Source: Marthasterias glacialis
Lineage: Eukaryota > Echinodermata > Asteroidea > Forcipulatida > Asteriidae
Assembly: GCA_911728455.2 (NCBI GenBank)
Contig: OU452227.1
Span: forward strand, 17,500,110-17,564,109
Reading direction: 5' to 3'
Length of the DNA stretch: 64,000 nucleotides
Part shown: piece by piece, positions 56,708 to 64,000 of the stretch
How positions within the stretch are numbered: the stretch's first letter is position 1
Layout: each line of letters opens with the position of its first letter
Notes under the pieces: generated by a model
Told to the model about the DNA's origin: nothing
Database searches by the model: none
What the model saw: the letters and a program-made list of their open reading frames with translations, nothing else
Made by a program: the position numbers and the translations under genes

Positions 56708-59700
56708 CACTGAAAATATAATTATGTTCATTTTATGTCTTAGTCTTTAATATCTTTACCACTGTGTTCATAACACATTTAATTTTACTAAACACAAATT
56801 CAGATGCAGTCCAAATTTACTAAGCTTTTTTACTGTTACTAATATGTCTTGTTAAAACCACTCACACATATAACATATTTATACATTTTCATAAAATATG
56901 AGAGAAAATTTTAATACACAGACCAGAGAGATCAAGGTAATACAAAGGAGCAAACGGAATAAAATCAGAGGAATCAAAACCACATTTATCTGTCAGCACT
57001 TTCATTAAGTTAAATGCTTATATAAAAATTGTCTTTTCATAAAATTTTACAGGTCACTCGATCAACAATATACATGTACATGCATTTGTTACTGTTGTGA
57101 TGTCTGGTCATGTATAAAGTTACATAGATAACTGGTCAAATGTTTCTATGGTGAATCTTTTGGCACATTTTACTGATAACTGATAAATGCACATGATTGA
57201 ATTTCTCTTTTGAGTAAAAAAAATAATAACAAAAGGGTATATTGTAGGAAGAAATTGTGAATTCTATCAAAATTGATAAAAGACTCCAGGGCATAAAGAT
57301 AAAGGTCCTATAAATTTGAAAAAAACTAAAATATGCAATTCCTAACATATAAATGCAAGTTTGATCAAACTTTATATCGAAAGCGCGCCACCAGGCGATA
57401 TCAAAACAGACAATACAAATTTTGAGGGATAAATTAAAAGGTAGTAACTCCTAACAAACTCATAAAAATAGTATTAGGTTTCATCAATATCAAACTATAC
57501 TTTAAGCCACCAAAATTTAATATAAAAAATTACCACTTCATAGGACCTTTGAGCAATGAGCTTCCAGGGCAAATGCCTTGAGTTAAGGCCTGATGGAATT
57601 TGCAGAGTGATCAGTGAGACCTCAGTGCTCGGTAAACATCCATCACCTAATTTGCATACTGATCACATGCCCATGTTACACATCGGTAGGAAAGTGGCGT
57701 CTCAAACTTCATCATTTTTTCAAACTGGTGGAAGCCAGATTTCAAGCCAATTTGATTGAATTTAACCTGTATGAGTGGACTTCAGTCATGAAGTAAGGGA
57801 CCTAGCTCTGCAACAGATAATCTGTGGAATTATATTTTCAAGTATTGTGGCTTTTGCAGCCCAAAATGATCCAAAAATGTGGTGTTGACTTGAGAACCTA
57901 TTCTGTAGTTAATTGGTGAAAGTGCAGTTAGTGACAGTTGTAGGTGTCATACAGTCACTGACTTTATAGTTGTCTTTATTACAAAGTATCATAAAGTATG
58001 GTAGACTTTGGTAGCCAATCGAATACAGAGCTTCCTGACAAGGTAATGGACTGTGTTTGGGCTTTTACTTTAACATGTAAAGAGCCTTTTCTGAAGCTTT
58101 GCATCGTCTCTAGTTCTAGCAGAGGCTCTGTTGGTGGTTTTGGAGTCATGTTTTCAGACTCACATTGGAGGATGAAGCCCAAGATTTAGAAAAGGATTGA
58201 GGAATGGAAAAAGCTATCTTGGAATTTCTATGGGCATACATATTTAATACACATCAAAAGCCACAACCATAGCAATACAGGGCAAGATCTGCCACTTTAT
58301 CTTCATACAAGTATGATACTGAAGACCTTTTTTGTTGGAAACCTTGAGTACCATTTTAAATGGGTGTTCGTGAGTAGAAAGGTCAACGCCTTTACAACAT
58401 AATTTGCCCAAGTAAAGTTTAACTGCATTTTGCATTTAAGAGCATGAAGTGATCTATATGATGTTTGTTGGTAGTGTCTATTAATTGTCATTGTTTTAAA
58501 TGATCATATTAGTTTCTAAATATTTTAAGTTAAGAATTTGTGACCCATCACCACGAAACCTGAACAAAGTTGCAATTTTTCAATTTTGAGTTTTTGATAT
58601 GTTCAAATTCTCCAAGTTTTTGAATGATTTAACTAAGTGGGTAAGCTTCCCATTAATCCCCTGATATGGGATTAAGACCCCTTTCAGTAACAGGTCAAAT
58701 GGAGAAAAGAAGCCTGTCCTGCAGGAAGTGCAAAGCACACACAGAATAGAATAGAGAAGCTTTCAACTTTCTGCTGATACCAATGGTTTGTAGCATAATC
58801 AGGTTGCTACCAACTGTGGACTTCATTTCAACACCTTCTGAGGATGTTTCAATGACCCTTTTCTCTCCTTATTGCTACTTTTGATCACAACTCTGTTCAA
58901 TTAATGTACAAAATATATATACTTGTCATGGACTGATAAGATTTAGTTTTGAGGAACTGTTAGATCACCACCTAAAGATTACAAAGGTATCAACATCTAA
59001 CAATTCAACTATTCCAACAAATGCCTTAAACATGCTATTTACAGGAAATGTAGGGTTGCGAAATTGTCGGGATTTCATGAGGACAGGTCACATTTGTGTT
59101 TCTCTGTAGCTAACAAAGAAACTCGGCTTTGATGTAGCAAAAGAATGGTCTGTGAGTGCGTAAGTCTGTGAGGATTCAAAATGGAGATATACCCAAATAG
59201 ATTGGTGCTGTTTGTGTTGGATAAGTGGAGATTCACAACTAGGAATGAGAGTTGTTAGATAAATAAAATATTTGTGTGTTTATAGGAGTGTATAAAGGCT
59301 TTTCAATCACCATAGGTTGTAGGTATTGTATTCATACCAGTGTGAAATGTATAACTGTACATATGTCTCGTTTTTTTAATTGTCGTAAGTAACTTTTAAA
59401 GTATTGTTCCAGATCTCAAATCTTTAAGAAGGAATTTGGTTTATGAAGCCCAAAGTTCTCGCAATTGTTAACTTGGAGGTTTCCTAATTCAAGCATAATC
59501 CATTGAAACTCAAAACTGTGGTTTCTGATAGATTGATCTGCATGGCTTTTTGCAATAAGGCGGTTTGTTTTATACATTACTGAATCCATCAAAACACAGC
59601 AAAACCTGTGTAAGCATGTAGCTGGGTTTACAAGTAAATTTTCTTTTGACTTTCGTCTGTTAAGATACTGGTCATATCCCTTTTGCTATCATATGATTAG

Positions 59701-61880
59701 GGCAGATCAGCCTGGATGCAAAAAAAACCTCAAAGCAAGTTTTTTGTCACAAGTACACAATTTTCTTTGTAATCTCGTCATTGGAACTGTGAACCATTCT
59801 ATAACATATAAAAAGTATAATACAAAATGTGTAATAGAAAAATAGTAGTTAATACATGATTAACATAAGGACACTTTTACAGATACAATTATAAAGCCAG
59901 TCTTGCCCTTTAAAAACTCATCTCTTTTTAAAAAACTTACATTGTACAATGTACACTACAATATATGACAAAAGTACATAACTTCAAATAAATTTTAATG
60001 TTGGTCACCTTGATGCTGTGTGTTGTTTTTTCATAATAATATTTCTCATTTTTAAAACAAGTTGAGGAACAAATAAACGTTCATAGCAAAAAATGTTTTG
60101 TTGGTTGATTCAAACTTCAGGGTTTACCTTTGCTGATGTTAAACTTTAATTTTGTGTTTCTATTGTGCTACTTTGTATGTTGATGTTGAACAATTTTGGA
60201 TGTTGGGTTATGGGTGCAATAAACACTTGTGTTCATAGTTAAGATATATGCACTGAAATCTAGGTTTCCAAGTCGAGTTGTTATTTATTTCCCACAACTT
60301 TCCATTGCTCAAACTGTTGAGAACATTTCTTAACGCTCTGTGATCTGCAAGAGAGAAATACTATTCTAGACAGGTGTGAAATCTCTGATTTAAAGTGGAT
60401 ATCAGCTTTTTATATAAACAGATTATTATTTTCTTCAATTTCTGAAAGATTATGTGAAGCTGTTTCAAACAGAAACATCTATGACACGCCCTCTGAATGA
60501 CAAACGGAATTCATGCTAGGAGGGCTTGTTCAACTTCAAGTAGACAAGACAAACCATCTCCCAGTTCATGCAATATTTTTTATGTAAAGTACATTCAGAG
60601 AAACTTGCCGACGTCAATGACCCAGGAAGTTATCACAACACTTTATGAAAGCCTATGTCAAATGGGCAGCATGTCTACAAAGGAAATAGTCAGTGAACAA
60701 TATGCTTTCCAGAAGCATTTCAGCCCGACTTCTGGTACTCCCTTCTAAATTATGATGCTTTATCCCTGGTGATTAGCAAGTCACACACAACAAGCTGGTG
60801 ACAGACCTTTTTCCATTACTGCCTAAGGCTTGTAGAACGATTTTCCTGTCCCAATCAGAAACCCAAAGAGTGTTTTGTCCTTCAATAAGGGTCACAAGAC
60901 TGTTCTCCAATCTGTAGCTAGTTGTCCCTATTTTTTGGTGGTCTTTTTCCCTTATCTCTTTCACTACGGAATAACAATACAGCTGTGACGGAATTGTTTA
61001 ATATTTTGTTTATTTCAAGCCGCTGGCAGCGGCTTTCTGGCATATGAAGTAATTCACAGAGCTGCTGTGAGTGGCGTGCTGTAGTGAAAGAGTTAAAGCG
61101 CCTTGTAACCTTTGGTAATGTATCCAGTTAGTGATTGTTATAATACTGACATACATGCCTTACCACCGTAAGTTACCCAAGTTGGTTTGCAATGTATTTA
61201 CAGATGGTAATGCAAGGAACAATTTGATGGTGTAGTGAAGATGCCCATTGTCGCTAATAGTTTGGTCTGGGGTTCAGCTTCCTCCCCTGTGGGGGACGTG
61301 GACTAGTCCGGGTCAGTGACATGTAGAAATTGTCAATGTTCTTTTCATCTACAGTTCTTTTTATCAAACTTATTCCACTTACATTGAATCATTAACTGTG
61401 CATTATTTGAGTAAAACCAACTTGCGAGTGCAATTCCTTTTGGCCCATAAATTAATCAATTCTTTCTTATCAATAATACTCCTTTAGTTCTTAGATTTAC
61501 AGCTCAAGCCAGTGAAGTGGCTTCTTGTGTGCGGCCACTAGCATCATGTGTACAGAGGACTGAAAGCTCAGCCATTGGATTGATGAGTAATTTGTAGGTG
61601 CACTGCATGCTAGCACCAAACCACAGTAAGTTTCTATTAATTTTTTTGAAGATCTTCTCAATCTCAAGTTCAAAGGATACTCATTTATTTTGCCTGAATT
61701 CTGTACCAGTCATAGGATTCTGCATACAGTTTGGGCTTTGTTCATTTTACATGCGTTGTAGGTTTATCTTCCAATATTTATATTGTGTGTTCATAACGGC
61801 CAAGGTCTCCACCTGTAATTTAGATATTTCTGTAGCTCTTTGAGCATTGAATTAATTGCCATTATGGCTAAAAGTTCATC
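56708..61880. other. Region downstream of MXRA7, likely including its 3'UTR
   Basis: No further coding exon is supported. AT-rich sequence with several AATAAA hexamers (for example 59987-59992 and near 60219). Which one ends the MXRA7 transcript cannot be told. The plus-strand frame 60497-60748 has no recognisable family. Confidence 0.4.
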
Positions 61881-62220
61881 ATCAGCCCTCAGCTGTGGAG
61901 CAGGCTGCAATCTTGGGCAAGTGTTGTGATTTGGTTTGGTCGCAGCAAGCCTTCACTATCTCCAAGCAGGTGTTGAACATAATATGTTGGGTATGATGTG
62001 CATTGCCTTCCTGGTCTCCTTTTCCCATAAGCTGGTGTATATAGGGCATATAATTTGACAGGTTCATCATCGGGCATTCGGTATATGTGCCCGAGGAACT
62101 TGAGCTACTGAGTTCTTACCCGCTCCACCAGAGGATTTGAGTTGGTCATAGTGTAGATGGTGGCGTTGGTGACATGGTCGGTACACTTCATATTCAGCAT
62201 AATGTTCAGCTAGAACTTAA
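61881..62220 (-). pseudogene. Decayed LINE reverse-transcriptase C-terminal fragment
   Basis: Read on the minus strand from about 62215, the translation gives DHVTNATIYTMTNSNPLVER, an in-frame stop, then LKFLGHIYRMPDDEP, AYGKRRPGRQ and ITTLAQDC. The GHxxRMPDD...GKRRPGR pattern is the region after the polymerase core in many non-LTR retrotransposons. A stop codon and the lack of any upstream RT motif show it is a dead, 5'-truncated fragment. Confidence 0.65.
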
Positions 62221-63047
62221 AGCCAATAAAATTGTAGTTCATTTCATTCTCATTGATTTCATTTGCATTCTCATGTTCTCATTCTCATGCTCATTCGTTT
62301 CAAAGCATGTCTACATCAATAAGGAATAACCCCAAAGTCAACAGAAGGAAACAGACATTGTCAATTTTGGGAAACAGATGAGCCCACACATACATGTACC
62401 ACACTTGATCAAAATGATCTTTGTCATACTACACTGCTTCCTCCATGGCCTAGACGAGTCATTCTTTGGCATTATACAAGAGGTCATGAACAAGAAGAAA
62501 TCAAACTTGAATCTCCTGAAGTCTTGTTTTTCTCTCACCCCTTTGGAACCTCAAGTGTAACATCTGATCTTCAGGCTAAGTGACAACCAAACTTGGTAGC
62601 TTAGCTTCATACAAGAGCAGTTGATGGTTAGGGAGATCACTGGTGTGTCAAAGTTCCCTGACCCTGCTGTCTTCAGCACAAATTTAATCAGTAGTTTCCA
62701 TGGGAATGTTCACATTGTTCAGACGGAATCAAGATTCTGATTGTTTTCATTCAGCGATATGCGTTGGTCTTCAGCTGTATGCGGTGACATTGATGTCATT
62801 TTGTCTCTGTATTCAATTCCTGCAAAAAAGAAATGAGTTTACGTATAACTACTTGATAAACAAAGATGGATTTTTATATGATTGTCATAATGTGGCTTCA
62901 TCATCAAGAGGTTAACAGCAGCTTGCAATCACAACAATGTTAACTTTTCAACGAAGCCTTGTTGTTCATTATATCAACTTCAGCAGGGGATGAAAGCTTT
63001 GAATGGACTTTCATGTGGACATGTTTTATCCCAGAACAAAGATTCTT
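62221..63047. other. Gene-free stretch
   Basis: No gene supported. A short CATTCTCAT/CATTCTCATG repeat occurs at 62246-62290. Small frames on both strands have no family features. Confidence 0.4.
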
Positions 63048-63518
63048 GTTATACCATGGTATTAGATTGTGAATTTTTATTGGTCGAGAACCAATCACGT
63101 GACATAATAAAACATTTCATGTCTTCCCAAAAAAGTGATGTTGTCGGGGTCCATTACCTAGATCTTCCTCAGAAAATTAATTTCATCGTTCCCATTGATA
63201 TGTATATTGAAGTTAGCAATACACTCGAGAAAGAGGTAGGTCATGTCGCCCGCGTCCATTACCTAGATCGTTCTCAGAACATGATTTCATCGTCCCTGTT
63301 GATCTGTACAACCAGATTAGCGGTACTACCTGAGAAAGAGGTTACTATGCAACCACTGGTACTATGCACGCTACTGTACTTTCGATATGATGCTCGTGAT
63401 AGGGACCAGTTGATACATTTTGGTTGATAAAAAATTTGTTGAATTGAATATTGTCATCTGCAAACTATGTCGGTAAGGGCCTTTTTAACAATCCTGCAAT
63501 CTAATACCATGGTATAAC
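63048..63518. mobile_element. 471-bp element with 22-bp perfect terminal inverted repeats
   Basis: GTTATACCATGGTATTAGAT (22 bp in all) at 63048-63069 is exactly inverted at 63497-63518. Inside, GTCCATTACCTAGATC-type units at 63149 and 63254 form a two-copy repeat with period 105. The 145-codon frame across it (62990-63427) owes its openness to this repeat. No target duplication was confirmed. Confidence 0.7.
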
Positions 63519-63521
63519 AAA

Positions 63522-63647
63522 ACAATTGTTGTCTGCTGTAATATGTGGTCCATGCTGTTTTGGACACCAGAGGCGAAGCCAAGGGTGCCATTTGCCCCCT
63601 CGGGGGTCCAGAACAGCATGGACCACATCACAGCAGACAACAATTGT
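63522..63647. mobile_element. 126-bp hairpin MITE
   Basis: The arms ACAATTGTTGTCTGCTGTAA (63522 on) and its inverse (ending 63647) pair over about 45 bp with few mismatches, around a GC-rich loop (CGAAGCCAAGGGTGCC...CCCCTCGGGGG). It starts 3 bp after the preceding element ends. Confidence 0.75.
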
Positions 63648-64000
63648 ATAATAAACTTCAGCAATACATATAAAGGGCACCATCCTGTGGAGGTTCAATC
63701 CAAGGCTAGGGGCAGGACTAATATTATGTCTAAAGTGTGAATTGGGTGAATTGACATGTTGTAAGTCTGCCTGCATTTCAAGTAGTGCACATACAGTTGG
63801 TACCACTGTACATGTACTTGGATCTTACTTTTGACAGAATAACTGTGTGGTGCATCATTGAGGTTCAATATTTCGTACTTAATAATAGAGATTGTTAATC
63901 ATACTAAACATTAAAACCTGCACTGTATTAGGAAACTATAACTAGTAAAATGGTAAAATTGCGGGTACAACCTCGAAAAATCTCTTGGGATGAGTGGTGG

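Noticed and set aside
62990-63427. 145-codon plus-strand frame with an internal repeat
   Set aside because: The repeat is at DNA level inside a transposon-like element with inverted ends; no protein family features.
1-64000. CRISPR array, prophage, operon or toxin-antitoxin locus
   Set aside because: The window is intron-containing animal DNA; the tandem repeats found are minisatellite or transposon-related and have no cas-like or phage-like genes.

Overview
The window is animal nuclear DNA. Genes are split by long introns with GT-AG borders, there are no operons or long open frames, and the sequence is AT-rich and full of short inverted-repeat transposons and tRNA-derived SINEs. The three recognised genes, the repeat content and the frequent TACATGTA palindrome fit a marine invertebrate deuterostome. 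An echinoderm, perhaps a sea star, is my best guess; that taxon is inference.

Three complete protein-coding genes could be assembled by hand from exons whose reading phases join exactly. (1) A meteorin / meteorin-like secreted protein lies on the minus strand at 13030-32452, with 4 exons and 330 aa. (2) A stand-alone formiminotransferase-domain protein (FTCD/FTCDNL1 family) lies on the minus strand at 40017-42315, with 4 exons and 340 aa. (3) An MXRA7 homologue lies on the plus strand at 54944-56707, with 3 coding exons and 187 aa. They do not form a pathway: one is a secreted factor, one a folate/histidine-metabolism type enzyme, one a membrane-anchored coiled-coil protein. As I recall it, the human METRNL and MXRA7 genes both lie on 17q25, so their closeness here may be a remnant of an ancestral linkage.

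Layout: 1-13 kb has no supported gene but holds two non-autonomous TA-flanked elements (1351-3300 and 4856-5689), SINE copies, a MITE and a minisatellite (10690-11475). 13-32.5 kb is the meteorin gene, whose introns (2.2, 10.9 and 5.3 kb) are packed with repeats. 32.5-40 kb is intergenic. 40-42.3 kb is the formiminotransferase gene, with a 112-bp hairpin just upstream. 42.6-54.9 kb is intergenic and rich in structure: a SINE, a G-run array, an 800-bp element with nested palindromes, a roughly 670-bp periodic repeat and a 198-bp tandem duplication. 54.9-56.7 kb is the MXRA7 gene. 56.7-64 kb has no supported gene; it holds a decayed LINE fragment and two neighbouring palindromic elements at the right edge.

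I found no CRISPR array, prophage or bacterial-type system, and no new multi-gene system. The noteworthy material is the three gene models (including a 57-nt exon), their linkage, and several undescribed repeat structures.
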